A stretch of 37,769 nucleotides of DNA. Source: Actinomycetes bacterium (lineage in GTDB: Bacteria; Actinomycetota; Thermoleophilia; Gaiellales; Gaiellaceae). The notes under the pieces are model-generated. The model had not been told where the DNA came from. It saw only the letters and a program-made list of their open reading frames with translations, and did not search any database. Below, piece by piece: positions 1-9,661 of the stretch. Location of the stretch: positions 1 through 37,769 of the forward strand of contig JAHEXT010000003.1 in assembly GCA_023251945.1 (NCBI GenBank), given 5' to 3'. Position 1 is the first letter of the stretch, and each line of letters begins with the position of its first letter. The position numbers and the translations under genes were made by a program.

Positions 1-30
1 AGAAGGAGCTGATCTGCAGGGTAATCGCGA

Positions 31-103
31 AGCCCTCTGACGGACTCGAACCGTCGACCCCCTCCTTACCATGGAGGTGCTCTACCGACTGAGCTAAGAG
101 GGC
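31..103 (-). tRNA. tRNA-Thr (anticodon GGT)
   Basis: Reverse complement folds as a cloverleaf: GCCCTCT/AGAGGGC acceptor, TTCGAGT T-loop, anticodon loop ATGGTAA between CCTCC/GGAGG; no encoded CCA. Confidence 0.93.
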
Positions 104-142
104 GGAGCCCGGAGTGTAGCCCCACCTCGGGCCTGCCTCGCC

Positions 143-1342
143 TCACCCGGGAGGGGCGCCCGGCTCCTTCGGCGGCGGCGGCGGGAGGGCGCCGCCGGCA
201 CCGGGGACGGTGGCGCAGTCCACGTCTCCCGCCGCGACGAGGGCGACGGCGGCCTTGAACGCCTGGTAGGAGGCCTTCTCCGTCCCGTCGCGCCAGAGGA
301 CGCCGGACTGCCACCCGGCGAGGCGGTCCTCGTCCAGCAGCTCGAAGTTGAAGAACGCACCCACGCCAGGCTGGCAGCGCGCGAGAAACAGGGCGTCGCG
401 GAGCTGGTGCGCCTGGTCGCGCACTGACGGATCGGCGCCCTTCCCCGCGAGCGGGGGCACGACGAAACGGTCGGTCTCCTCGCCCGTGTAGAAGCGTCGT
501 TTCGTGCGGGGCACCGTCGTCTGGAAGCCGGTCTCGAGGTACCAGATGGTCGTCCTCCCCTCGCCCGGCAAGGGCTGTGCGGTTCCCTCGAACGCGTCGC
601 GGATCGCGCGGAGGAGCCGCTCGAGGTCACCTTGGCCGACGGTTCCAGGGTCGTCGTGCTCCACCCACGGCGGCTCGGACGCATTGTTCGGGTACGGGTT
701 GTGCCCGAAGGTGTCGAGGATAGGGTGCAGGCGTCCGCGCTCGCGGTACGCGTCACCCAGTGCGCGCACGAAGCCGGCCGGGTCGTAGTGCGCCGCGGTC
801 GTGCTGATGACGTTGATGTCGCGACGGAGCGGGTGCAGGCGTCGGTAGCACGCGGCGAGGAGTGCCTCGTACGCCGGCGCGCCGGCGGACGCGGGCCAGA
901 ACTGCGGCGAGTTCGCCTCGTTCCAGACGACGACGTCGCGGAAGGGGATGCGGACGAGGACGTAGTGGAGGAAGTCGCAGTACTGCTTCCTGCTCCTTGC
1001 GTCGAGCGGGGCCTCCGACGGCTTGCCGAAGACGGAGATCACCACCCGCTGGCCGCGGGCGACCAGCGACGCCGCGCGGTGCAGGTACGTGCCTACGAGC
1101 GTCGTGGCACGCGTCCGTCCGCGGCGCCAGCGGATCGTGACCCGGACGGCGTCCAACCCGAGGTCGCGGTACTTCGCAAGCAGTCCGTCCGGCCGCGCGA
1201 GCCACTTCGAGTGGTCGTCGTCGATGCCGACGAGGAAGGCGGACGTGGGGGCCGTGGGGACAGGCCCTGGATCGGCGGAGGCCGCGAGCGGCAACACCGC
1301 GAGCGCGCATGCTCCGACCGCCAGGAGAGCTCCCGTTTTCAC
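143..1342 (-). CDS. secreted GH-A clan (TIM-barrel) glycosidase-like protein
   Basis: 399-aa ORF with signal peptide; VVWNEANSPQFW (acid/base NE motif) and WYLETGFQT (candidate nucleophile Glu). Confidence 0.75.
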   Translation of the reverse strand: MKTGALLAVGACALAVLPLAASADPGPVPTAPTSAFLVGIDDDHSKWLARPDGLLAKYRDLGLDAVRVTIRWRRGRTRATTLVGTYLHRAASLVARGQRVVISVFGKPSEAPLDARSRKQYCDFLHYVLVRIPFRDVVVWNEANSPQFWPASAGAPAYEALLAACYRRLHPLRRDINVISTTAAHYDPAGFVRALGDAYRERGRLHPILDTFGHNPYPNNASEPPWVEHDDPGTVGQGDLERLLRAIRDAFEGTAQPLPGEGRTTIWYLETGFQTTVPRTKRRFYTGEETDRFVVPPLAGKGADPSVRDQAHQLRDALFLARCQPGVGAFFNFELLDEDRLAGWQSGVLWRDGTEKASYQAFKAAVALVAAGDVDCATVPGAGGALPPPPPKEPGAPPG

Positions 1343-1347
1343 GCCAG

Positions 1348-1429
1348 TGCAGGGGGGAGGATTCGAACCTCCGAAGGCTGAGCCAGCGGGTTTACAGCCC
1401 GCCCCCTTTGGCCACTCGGGAACCCCTGC
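1348..1429 (-). tRNA. tRNA-Tyr (anticodon GTA), class II with long variable arm
   Basis: Reverse complement GCAGGGG...CCCCTGC acceptor, GCGGG-CTGTAAA-CCCGC anticodon arm, GGTTCGAATCC T-arm. Confidence 0.93.
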
Positions 1430-1515
1430 GGGCGGGCGCCATTGTAGCCGCGGCTTCGCCCGGGGCCGACCGCCTGACGATCACTTGAGACGGGGTCGAC
1501 GCCGCTCGTGTCGGG

Positions 1516-2733
1516 CTACAAGCCGAGTGCCGCTCGACCAAGCCCCCTCGACCGCAGCAGCTCCATGGGGTGAGCGGCGAACCACGCCAGCATTCGTCGG
1601 CGAGGGAGATGGGACTCGAGGATGGCGAGGACGAGATCGGTCGGCAGGCTTCGGAGCAGACGGAGGCTCGCGTTCCACTCGGCGTCACCAAAGCGCGAGA
1701 GCCGTCGATTGATCATCTCGCCGACCCTCAGGTCGCGGTCGAACTCGCGGTGGAATCGGCGCTCGTAGGCGCCTAGCTCGTCGCGCGTCGTACGCCCCCG
1801 TTTCAGGGCCTCGCTGATCGCCTCGCCTGCGATCTCGCCTGCGCGAATTCCGATGCGGATTCCCTCGCCGACGACGAGTGTCGCGTGGCCCGCGGCATCT
1901 CCCACGGCGACGAGACCGTCGGCGGCGACCCGTCTGGGCCTGCCTTCGGCCGGAACCAGGCCGAAGTGGGACTCTCGCACGGACGCCGATGTCAGGTCGA
2001 GGCGGAAGGCAGCCGCGGAGGCGAAGAGCCTGCGGAGCTCCAGGCGCGGGTTGTTGCGCACGTCCGCATGGTGGACTCCGACGCCGAGCCGGGCGCGACT
2101 CTGTCCCCAAGGAAACAACCACGCGTATCCGCACGGGGCAAAGCGTTCGCTGAGGACGATGACGGCCTCGTCTTGCGCTACCCGAGGCGCAATCAGCTCG
2201 TATTCGGCGCCCACGCCGAACCGGCTGAAGCCGCGATGCAGGCGCGCCTGCTTCGAGATCACGGCGCGGTAGCCGCTCGCATCCACGACCACGCGGGCAG
2301 CGACTTCGATCTGATCCCCGCCGAGGTCGAGGGAACAGCCGACCACCGCGCCTCCGGACGTCCGGACCTCCGTTGCGCTCGCGCCTGTGAGGATCTCGGC
2401 GCCGGAGGCCGCGGCCCGATCGGCGAGCCAGCGATAGAAGCCGCGGACGTCGAGGACGCAGAGGGGCCGTGGGTCGCACTCCAGGATGACGTCGTCGTCA
2501 AGGGTCGAGAAACGCAAGCGCCCGAGCTCGTGCCAGAGCCAGGCGGGGCACCCCAGCTGCGCCGGCGTCCTGAGCGCGGTCACGCCACTTGTGCGGACTC
2601 GCTCGCCCACGCTTTGCTGGCGCTCGACGACAAGCGTCGTGTAACCGGCGGAAGCCACCGTGTGAGCCGTCGACAGACCTGCGGGCCCACCGCCCACCAC
2701 AAGAACGTCCGTGTCGACCCGACCGGATCTCAT
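1516..2733 (-). CDS. FAD-dependent oxidoreductase, geranylgeranyl-reductase-like family
   Basis: 405-aa ORF; N-terminal VLVVGGGPAGLSTAHTVASAGYTTLVVER Rossmann motif, VAVGDAAGHATLVVGEGIRIGIRAG C-terminal FAD motif. Confidence 0.85.
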   Translation of the reverse strand: MRSGRVDTDVLVVGGGPAGLSTAHTVASAGYTTLVVERQQSVGERVRTSGVTALRTPAQLGCPAWLWHELGRLRFSTLDDDVILECDPRPLCVLDVRGFYRWLADRAAASGAEILTGASATEVRTSGGAVVGCSLDLGGDQIEVAARVVVDASGYRAVISKQARLHRGFSRFGVGAEYELIAPRVAQDEAVIVLSERFAPCGYAWLFPWGQSRARLGVGVHHADVRNNPRLELRRLFASAAAFRLDLTSASVRESHFGLVPAEGRPRRVAADGLVAVGDAAGHATLVVGEGIRIGIRAGEIAGEAISEALKRGRTTRDELGAYERRFHREFDRDLRVGEMINRRLSRFGDAEWNASLRLLRSLPTDLVLAILESHLPRRRMLAWFAAHPMELLRSRGLGRAALGL

Positions 2734-3565
2734 TGCAAGGCCAGCACGAACGTCGCGATCGGTACGACCACCTGCACGAGATAAATCAGCGCTTCGGCCG
2801 GCGAGTAGATCCAGACGCGAGTGTGCTCGAGCTCGCCTAGGAAGGAACGCGCCCGCTGTGTCTGCGGATTAGCGTTGATGACGAACCGGTCGATCCATTG
2901 GCGCGGCTCCTTGGCTCGTAACGCACTCGCGGTCTCGACGACGAGCTCGTCACGCGTCCTCGCTAGCGCGAAATGCGCAAGCACCTCCGGAAGAACGATC
3001 AACGTGATACCCAGGACGCCGAGCGCGACCAGCACGGCGGCAACCGGGTACGTCACGTCCTTTGCGAAGAACGCAGCAGCAAGCGTGGCGGCCACGGACC
3101 ACCCTACGCCCGTCTTCAAGCCGAATAGGGTGATCGGTCGCAACAGGTACGGGCGAGGTTCGGCGCGAGCGCCAGCGGGTGCTCCAGGGCTCTCTGAGCG
3201 AAGTGGACGTAGTTCGCGAATCCCCAGAGCATCGTCATGAAGAGCGGTGAGGCGATGGCGAAATAGAAGGTGAGGACGACCCGACGCAACGCCGAATGGA
3301 TCGCCGTCGGAAGAGCGCGAAGCGCGTCCGTGCTCCAGGCGCCCCAACCGAAGACCCACCCGATGGCGACGGCGAGCGCGGCGATCTGTGGCGTTGTCAC
3401 ATAGCTGAGCCCGAAATCGCCGGCGAGTGCCATGAGCCAGCCAATCCCGTAGACCAGTAGCGCGACAAAGATCGCGGGCTGGACGTAGCGGGACTCCGTT
3501 GGCCACCATTCGAACAGCCATCCGATCCACGAGGTCGGTCTCGTCTTCCGACGCCGCCATCGCAT
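2730..3565 (-). pseudogene. integral membrane protein split by a frameshift
   Basis: N-terminal hydrophobic half in ORF 3116..3565 ([21 protein letters not shown]...) and C-terminal hydrophobic half in the 2730..3641 frame (...YLLRPITLFGLKTGVGWSVAATLAAAFF...). The two frames exchange protein-like character around 3135-3175. Confidence 0.6.
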
Positions 3566-3694
3566 CCGCCCACCTTAACCCGCACCGGACGGTCTCAACT
3601 CGCATGGGGTGGCTCGGAGCCTGACCTTCCGCGCGGCTCATCCCGTGACCTCAAGCGGCGCCTTGCCCGTGCCGATGCACGATGCAGCTCCGCC

Positions 3695-4075
3695 ATGAAC
3701 ACGGCCGCCGCCGCCTTCGTCCTCGCCCCAGCTCTGGCTCTCGGCAGCTTCTTGAACGTCGTCGCCGTCCGCGTACCCGCCGGCCGGTCGATTCTCCGGC
3801 CGCCATCGTCGTGCGGGAGCTGCGGCAACGAGATCCTCTGGCGGGACAACATCCCCGTTCTGTCCTACCTCCTTCTTCGTGGACGCTGCCGCCACTGCGA
3901 CGACCGGATTTCGCCCGTGTATCCACTCGTCGAGGCTGTGACCGCCGCGCTCGTCGCCGCGTGCGTCGCCGTCTTCGGGCCGACGCCGTACGCCGCCCTG
4001 GCAGCGGGCTTCTGCGCCGTGCTCGTCACGCTGTCGGCGATCTACGCGCACCGCCGGATCGTTCCCGACCCATGA
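3695..4075 (+). CDS. truncated prepilin peptidase: N-terminal DiS_P_DiS domain only
   Basis: 126 aa; [41 protein letters not shown] matches the prepilin peptidase N-terminal domain. Ends at [11 protein letters not shown] before the A24 catalytic region. Confidence 0.8.
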   Translation: MNTAAAAFVLAPALALGSFLNVVAVRVPAGRSILRPPSSCGSCGNEILWRDNIPVLSYLLLRGRCRHCDDRISPVYPLVEAVTAALVAACVAVFGPTPYAALAAGFCAVLVTLSAIYAHRRIVPDP

Positions 4076-4080
4076 CGCGT

Positions 4081-4473
4081 CTACGCGCAGGTTGTGTTGT
4101 TCTCGTAGTCCGAGCTGGAGGGATCGGGACCCGCCACGCTCCAGCTGTGCGAGCTCACGGTGTCCGTCAGGCAGTAGGTCGTGGCCGTCACCGAAGCGAC
4201 CGTGAGGGTCGAGGAGATACCCGAGTCGAGCGCGAGGAGGTCGGTCGCGTCCATGCCGGCGTACGTGCCGTTGTCCGCGTGGTAGGCCTCGGCCGAGGGC
4301 AGTGCCGCCCGCAGGTTCGACTGCGCCGCGTTGTTCGCAACGCGATCGCGAAACCCGAGGTACGACGGGACTGCGATCGCGAGCAGGATGCCGATGATGA
4401 TCATGACGACGAGAAGCTCGATCAGCGTGAAGCCCCGCTCGACGTTCCCGTCGTGCCGGATCCGCTTGAGCAT
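4081..4473 (-). CDS. type IV pilin-like/pseudopilin with class III-type N-methylation motif
   Basis: MLKRIRHDGNVERGFTLIELLVVMIIIGILLAIAVPSYLGFRDRVANNAAQSNLRAALPSAEAYHADNGTY. Confidence 0.93.
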   Translation of the reverse strand: MLKRIRHDGNVERGFTLIELLVVMIIIGILLAIAVPSYLGFRDRVANNAAQSNLRAALPSAEAYHADNGTYAGMDATDLLALDSGISSTLTVASVTATTYCLTDTVSSHSWSVAGPDPSSSDYENNTTCA

Positions 4474-4637
4474 TGCGTGCTCCTTCCGCAGTTGGGTGCC
4501 GAACACGCATCGGCGCCTGCGAACTGAGTCCCTACCCCAATTTGGGTGATCCGTGGGTGAGGCAACGGGGGACGGCGCGGCGCAAGCTCGTCCGCGCCGA
4601 CGCAGCCGCCGACGAACCCCTGGGCTACGCTGGCTCT

Positions 4638-5285
4638 GTGACCGAGCGGGCGCTGGCACACCCGTCCATCGTCGCTTCCGGCGAGGAGCGTGTCCGGCTC
4701 CAGCGGAAGGCACGCCTCCTCGCCTGGGGCGGCAACGTCTGGCACCTCCTGGAGGGCGCGATCGCACTCGTCGCGGGTATCGCCGCAGGCTCGATCGCGC
4801 TCATCGCCTTTGCGATCGACAGCATGATCGAGACACTCGCGGGCTTCGTGATCGCCTGGCGCTTCGCGCCCTCGCGGGCGCACAGCGAGCATGCGGAGCG
4901 CCGTGCGCAGCAACTGATCGCCGGGAGCTACGCGATCCTCGCCGTCTACGTCACGGTCGAGGCCGTGAGGTCGCTTGTCGAGCGTGAGAAGCCAGCGGTG
5001 AGCTGGATCGGCATCGCGCTCGTGATCGCGGCCGCGGTGTCGATGCCGCTCCTCGCGCGCGCGAAGCGGAAGGTCGGGAGGGCACTCCACTCACACGCCA
5101 CCGTCAGCGAGGCGTCCCAGAACCAGATCTGCGCATACCTGGCCCTGACGACGCTCGCCGGCCTTGGCGCGAACGCGCTCTTCGGCTGGTGGTGGGCCGA
5201 TCCTGTCTCGGCGCTCGCCATTGCCGGGATCGCTGCCTGGGAAGGCGTCCGCGCGTGGCGGGGCACCATCTGCGACGAGTGCTGA
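4638..5285 (+). CDS. cation efflux/CDF-family transporter (transmembrane domain)
   Basis: GTG start in the 4473..5285 ORF frame; VWHLLEGAIALVAGIAAGSIALIAFAIDSMIE and WWADPVSALAIAG motifs. Confidence 0.8.
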   Translation: MTERALAHPSIVASGEERVRLQRKARLLAWGGNVWHLLEGAIALVAGIAAGSIALIAFAIDSMIETLAGFVIAWRFAPSRAHSEHAERRAQQLIAGSYAILAVYVTVEAVRSLVEREKPAVSWIGIALVIAAAVSMPLLARAKRKVGRALHSHATVSEASQNQICAYLALTTLAGLGANALFGWWWADPVSALAIAGIAAWEGVRAWRGTICDEC

Positions 5286-5350
5286 CCGCGCCCGGGCAGC
5301 TCGCGCAGTAGCCGCCACCCTCGCCCCAAGGCGACGTACAGTGCGGCGGC

Positions 5351-6259
5351 GTGCGCCGACTCGTCGCCGGGGTCCTCGTTGCCGCCTCGCTCGCTGCAGC
5401 CGCGGGCTGCGGCGGCGAGTCCCGCGACGCGGCTCCTCCGGAGACCCAGCCTCTTGCGGAGACGTCCCCGCCTTCGCCGGCTCCCTCACCGCTCCCTCCA
5501 CCCTCGCGGCCGATGTCGTGGGCCACGGCCGGCGCGTTCGTCTGGCACGAGACCGACGTCTCACCCGAGGTCCTCGGCGAAGAGCTCAGGGACAACGGGT
5601 TCGGGTGGGTGGCCATTCTCCTCCATGACGGCCTCGTGGAGGATCCGGTGGAGGGCGACTGGGTGGCCCGCTTCCGGCGTGCCAGCGGGTTGCCCGTAGG
5701 CGGCTGGGGCGTCCTCCGCGCGCAGCCGGTCGAGGAGGCCGTCCTCGCAGACACCCTCGTCGGGCGGTACGGGCTCGATTTCTACATCGCGAATGCCGAG
5801 GCGGAGTACGCCTACAGCGGGACGGACGGACCGAACGACGAGCGGTTCGGCCGCTCACGGCGGTTCGTGGAGACATTCCGTGCAGTCCGGCCCGCCCTGC
5901 CGGCGGGCATCTCCTCGTACTGCAGCCCCGATCGCCACGACCTCGACTGGAACGCCTGGAGCTCAGCGGGGTTCGTCTTCCTCCCCCAGGCATACGTGAA
6001 CGACTTCGGCGCGGCTGTCGCACCCGAGGCTTGCGTGCGCGCCGCGCGCGCGTACTTCCCGACGACGGCCGTCCATCCCACGATCGGGATGTATCCCGGC
6101 GTCCGCCGGTCGCTTCGGGCAGCGGGCTACACGCGGCTGCTGGATCGTGCCGGCACCGTCGGCTTCTCCGTCTATCTCGCCGAGACGCGCATGACCGGGG
6201 ACGAGTGGCGCGATCTGGGCGAGGCGATCGAGAAGCTCGGGATCGCCCGTCCCTCCTGA
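5351..6259 (+). CDS. secreted lipoprotein, putative TIM-barrel glycosidase-like
   Basis: 302 aa; lipobox-like LAAAAGC; TIM-barrel-like alternation (FVWHE, GWVAILLHDG, FYIANAEAEY). Confidence 0.55.
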   Translation: MRRLVAGVLVAASLAAAAGCGGESRDAAPPETQPLAETSPPSPAPSPLPPPSRPMSWATAGAFVWHETDVSPEVLGEELRDNGFGWVAILLHDGLVEDPVEGDWVARFRRASGLPVGGWGVLRAQPVEEAVLADTLVGRYGLDFYIANAEAEYAYSGTDGPNDERFGRSRRFVETFRAVRPALPAGISSYCSPDRHDLDWNAWSSAGFVFLPQAYVNDFGAAVAPEACVRAARAYFPTTAVHPTIGMYPGVRRSLRAAGYTRLLDRAGTVGFSVYLAETRMTGDEWRDLGEAIEKLGIARPS

Positions 6260-6365
6260 CTGGGCGCTCCGACGCGTCAGGGTTTTCCGGTAGGCGGGAT
6301 CCGTCGCCGCACTGATGCGCCGACGCGTCGGCGGCGCCACGATCCGTTCGAGAAAGGAGGGAAGG

Positions 6366-6785
6366 ATGACCACGCTGGTCAAGTGGGCGCCCTTCCAGGA
6401 TCTCGACGTCATCGAGCGGCGCATGCGCCGGATGCTCGAGGACTTCGGGGTCGCACCTGCGGCGCTTCCAGCAGCCGACATGTACGAGACCGAGAAGGAG
6501 CTCGTCGTCGAGCTCGACGTTCCGGGCTTCGACGAGAAGGAGCTCGCGCTCGAGGTCTCGGACTCGACGCTCACGATCAAGGGTGAGCGGACGAAGGAGA
6601 AGGAGGAGAAGGAGAAGAGCTTCTACCTCCACGAACGGCTGGAGAAGCACTTCGAGCGTCGCTTCAAGCTGCCGCCCGAGGCCGACCTCGACCACGTCGA
6701 GGCGAAGTTCCACACGGGCGTCCTCGAGGTGCACGTCCCGAAGATCGAGCAGGTGAAGGCCCGCACGATCGAGATCAAGGCGTAG
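6366..6785 (+). CDS. small heat shock protein Hsp20/alpha-crystallin family
   Basis: ATG preceded by AAAGGAGGGAAGG; ELVVELDVPGFDEKELALEVSDSTLTIKGER ... ERRFKLPPEADLDHVEAKFHTGVLEVHVPK. Confidence 0.95.
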   Translation: MTTLVKWAPFQDLDVIERRMRRMLEDFGVAPAALPAADMYETEKELVVELDVPGFDEKELALEVSDSTLTIKGERTKEKEEKEKSFYLHERLEKHFERRFKLPPEADLDHVEAKFHTGVLEVHVPKIEQVKARTIEIKA

Positions 6786-6806
6786 CCCGACACACAACCG
6801 AGACGC

Positions 6807-6832
6807 GCGCCCGGCCACCTCCGACCGGGCGC
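6807..6832. terminator. candidate bidirectional hairpin between convergent hsp20 and zur-like gene
   Basis: GCGCCCGG (6807-6814) / CCGGGCGC (6825-6832), 10-nt loop, between convergent stops; no U-tract. Confidence 0.4.
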
Positions 6833-6840
6833 CGCGCCGT

Positions 6841-7287
6841 TCAGGCCTGGAGTTGAGCCCTGCAGTCCTCGCAGGCGCCGCGCACGACGACGTCGTGCGC
6901 GGCAGCCTCGTAGCCACGGCCGCCTGCGACGCGCTCCAGAGCGGCCTCGAGGGCGATGTCCTCGAACGGCTCCACCTTGCCGCAGTCGTCGCAGACGAGA
7001 TGGTGGTGGTGGTCGCCCCTGGGGTCCGCGGGCTCGAAGCGCGCGACGCCGTCGCCGAAGTCCACTCGTTGCACGAGGCCGAGCTCGTCGAGACTCTCGA
7101 GGGCACGGTAGACGCTCGCGATTCCCACTCTTTCGCCGTCGGCACGAACCCCGTCGTGGATCTCTTGTGCGGAGAGGCAGCAGTCCTGGCGCCCGAGGAA
7201 CGCGACGACTGCGCGGCGCGCCCCGCCGCTCCGGCCCGTCGCGGACCGCATGCGCCCGAGGGCACTCTCGATCCAGGCTTCTACCAT
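6841..7287 (-). CDS. zur: Fur-family metalloregulator, probably Zur
   Basis: 148 aa; DHHHHLVCDDCGKVEPFED and CEDC motifs; divergent from zinc ABC transporter genes. Confidence 0.85.
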   Translation of the reverse strand: MVEAWIESALGRMRSATGRSGGARRAVVAFLGRQDCCLSAQEIHDGVRADGERVGIASVYRALESLDELGLVQRVDFGDGVARFEPADPRGDHHHHLVCDDCGKVEPFEDIALEAALERVAGGRGYEAAAHDVVVRGACEDCRAQLQA

Positions 7288-7308
7288 CGACGATAATGAT
7301 ATCCGTTC
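7288..7308. promoter_or_regulatory. candidate Zur/Fur box in the divergent promoter
   Basis: ACGATAATGATATCCGT resembles the AT-rich Fur/Zur inverted repeat (GATAATGATATC core) in otherwise GC-rich DNA. Confidence 0.55.
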
Positions 7309-7336
7309 TCAGAGACGTGCTACCGTGGCGCCCGGC

Positions 7337-8155
7337 ATGCGGGTCGTCGCCCTCCTCTTCGCCACCGTCGCGCTCACTGGATGCGGCGGGGCCGACCACG
7401 CGGAAGAAGCCACGACGGTCGTCGCCGCGTTCTACCCGCTGGCGTGGGCGGCGGAGCAGATCGGCGGCGAGGAGACTCATGTCGTCAACCTGACGCCTCC
7501 CGGGGCCGAGCCGCACGACATCGAGCTCTCCCCTCGCGACGTCGAGGCCGTCCGCGGCGCGGACCTCGTCGTCTACGTCGGCTCAGGGTTCCAGTCCGCC
7601 GTCGAGGACGCGGTTGCGCAGCGGGACGGCTCGTCCCTCGATGTCTCAGGCGGTGATCAGGACCCACACGTCTGGCTCGATCCCGTGCGCTTCGCGAGGA
7701 TCGCCGAGGAGATCGGCGATGCGCTCGGTCGTCCCGAGGCGGGGCGAGAGCTGGCCCGCCGCCTTCGGGGCCTGGACCGGGACTACATGACCGGTCTCGC
7801 GCACTGCGAGCGCCGCACGCTCGTGACGACGCATGCTGCGTTCGGACACCTCGCAGCCCGCTACGGCCTGACGCAGATCCCCCTCGCCGGACGCTCGCCG
7901 GAGGCCGAGCCGTCGCCGCGCGAGCTGGAGCGGTTGGTCGACGAGGTTCGGGAGTCGGGAGCGACGACGGTGCTCGCCGAGCCGCTCGTCTCCAGCCGCC
8001 TCGCCGAGACCGTGGCGCGTGAGGCCGGCGCGAAGGTCGCGGTCCTCGATCCCATCGAGGGGCTGACCGAAGAGCAGCTCGCCGGTGGGGAGGACTACCT
8101 CTCCGTGATGAGGCGGAACCTTGCGACCCTGAAGGAGGCGCTCGGATGCGGGTGA
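7337..8155 (+). CDS. znuA: zinc ABC transporter substrate-binding lipoprotein (ZnuA-like)
   Basis: ALTGCGG lipobox; VVAAFYPLAWAAEQIGGE, LTPPGAEPHDIELSPRD, DPHVWLDP motifs of cluster A-I metal-binding proteins; start could be GTG 7325. Confidence 0.88.
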   Translation: MRVVALLFATVALTGCGGADHAEEATTVVAAFYPLAWAAEQIGGEETHVVNLTPPGAEPHDIELSPRDVEAVRGADLVVYVGSGFQSAVEDAVAQRDGSSLDVSGGDQDPHVWLDPVRFARIAEEIGDALGRPEAGRELARRLRGLDRDYMTGLAHCERRTLVTTHAAFGHLAARYGLTQIPLAGRSPEAEPSPRELERLVDEVRESGATTVLAEPLVSSRLAETVAREAGAKVAVLDPIEGLTEEQLAGGEDYLSVMRRNLATLKEALGCG

Positions 8156-8871
8156 CGCCGGCGGTCGAGCTCGACGACGTCTCGTTCGGCTACCGGCCGG
8201 GCCAGCGGGTGCTCGAGGGCGTCACACTCCGCCTCGGCGAAGGCGAGTTCGTCGCCGTCGCCGGGCCGAACGGCGGTGGGAAGACGACGCTCGTCCGGCT
8301 GATCCTCGGCCTCGAGCGGCCCGGGGACGGCCGAGCGCTCCTCTTCGGCGAGCCGGCGCATCGCTTCTCGCAGCGGAGGACGCTCGGCTACCTCGCGCAA
8401 CGGTTCGAGCTCGGCGGCGACGCACCGGCCACCGTGCGCGAGGTCGTCTCCGCGGGCAGGCTGGCCGCGGGCGGCCTGATCGGACCCATGCGAAGGCGCG
8501 ACCGAGAGCTCGTCGCGGAGGCAATCGAGCGAGTCGGACTCTCCGAAAGAGCCGACGCTCCGCTCCGCACGCTCTCGGGAGGCCAGCAGCAGCGAGCGTT
8601 CATCGCGAAGGCGCTGGCAGGAGAACCGTCTCTCCTCGTCCTGGACGAGCCCACGACGGGGGTCGACGCGGAGACGCAGGAGTCGCTCGCCGCGCTCCTC
8701 GACCGTCTCCACTCCGAGCTCGGGGTGACGATCGTCTACGTCTCTCACGAGTTCGGTGCGGTCGAGCGTTTCGTTCAGAGGCTCGTCCTCGTGCGGCGCA
8801 CGATCGTCTTCGACGGATCCCCGCAAGAGCTCCCCGGCATCTGGCACGACCCGTCGCACGTCCATGCTTGA
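8146..8871 (+). CDS. znuC: zinc ABC transporter ATPase (ZnuC-like)
   Basis: Walker A GPNGGGKTT, LSGGQQQR signature, LLVLDEPTTGVD Walker B. Confidence 0.92.
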   Translation: MRVTPAVELDDVSFGYRPGQRVLEGVTLRLGEGEFVAVAGPNGGGKTTLVRLILGLERPGDGRALLFGEPAHRFSQRRTLGYLAQRFELGGDAPATVREVVSAGRLAAGGLIGPMRRRDRELVAEAIERVGLSERADAPLRTLSGGQQQRAFIAKALAGEPSLLVLDEPTTGVDAETQESLAALLDRLHSELGVTIVYVSHEFGAVERFVQRLVLVRRTIVFDGSPQELPGIWHDPSHVHA

Positions 8872-9661
8872 GTCCGAGTTCATGCGGCTCGCGCTCGGCG
8901 CCGGCATCGTCATCGGCGTCCTGGCTCCCGCGGTCGGCTTCTTCCTCGTCCAGCGCAGGCAGTCGCTGATCGGTGACGGAATCGGCCATGTCGCATTCGC
9001 CGGGGTCGCGGCGGGGATCTTGCTCGACGTGTCTCCGGTGCTGACCGCACTCGTTGCGGCCGTGCTCGGCGGCGTCGTGATCGAGGTCCTCCGCTCGCGC
9101 GGCGGCACCGCCGGCGATCAGGCGCTGGCGCTGGTCTTCTACACGGGGATCGCCCTCGGGGTCGTTCTCATTTCCACGGCCGGAGCCTTGAACGTCGACC
9201 TCTTCCAGTACCTGTTCGGCTCCATCCTGACGGTCACGCGGACCGACCTCGTGGTGATCGCGGCGCTCGGGGCAGTCGGGCTTGCCACGGTCGGACTTCT
9301 CTATCGTGCGCTCGCCGCGGTGGTCGTCGACGAAGAGGGAGCCCGGGTCGCCGGAGTTCCGATCGGTGGGCTCAACATCGCCGTCGCGGCGCTCGCCGCC
9401 GTCACGGTGGCGCTCTCGATGCGGGTCGTCGGGATCCTGCTCGTCGCCGCGCTCATGGTCCTTCCGGTGAGCGCCGCAGGCCGGATGGCGTGGAGCATGC
9501 GCTCGACGTTCGTCCTCGCGATGGCGATCGGCCTCGGCTCGTCGCTCGTCGGCCTCACGATCTCGTACTACGCGGACCTACCGCCCGGTGGGACGATCGT
9601 CCTCGCCGCGGCCGTCGTCTTCGGAACGGCCGTGGTGGTGAGCGCTGCCCGGGGACGCTAG
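8864..9661 (+). CDS. znuB: zinc ABC transporter permease (ZnuB-like)
   Basis: [54 protein letters not shown]-3 family; start overlaps the znuC stop. Confidence 0.9.
   Translation: MLESEFMRLALGAGIVIGVLAPAVGFFLVQRRQSLIGDGIGHVAFAGVAAGILLDVSPVLTALVAAVLGGVVIEVLRSRGGTAGDQALALVFYTGIALGVVLISTAGALNVDLFQYLFGSILTVTRTDLVVIAALGAVGLATVGLLYRALAAVVVDEEGARVAGVPIGGLNIAVAALAAVTVALSMRVVGILLVAALMVLPVSAAGRMAWSMRSTFVLAMAIGLGSSLVGLTISYYADLPPGGTIVLAAAVVFGTAVVVSAARGR

Noticed and set aside
4535-4560. CCCAATTTGGG dyad between the pilin and CDF genes as an operator
   Set aside because: Only 5-bp arms; too short to claim without other instances.
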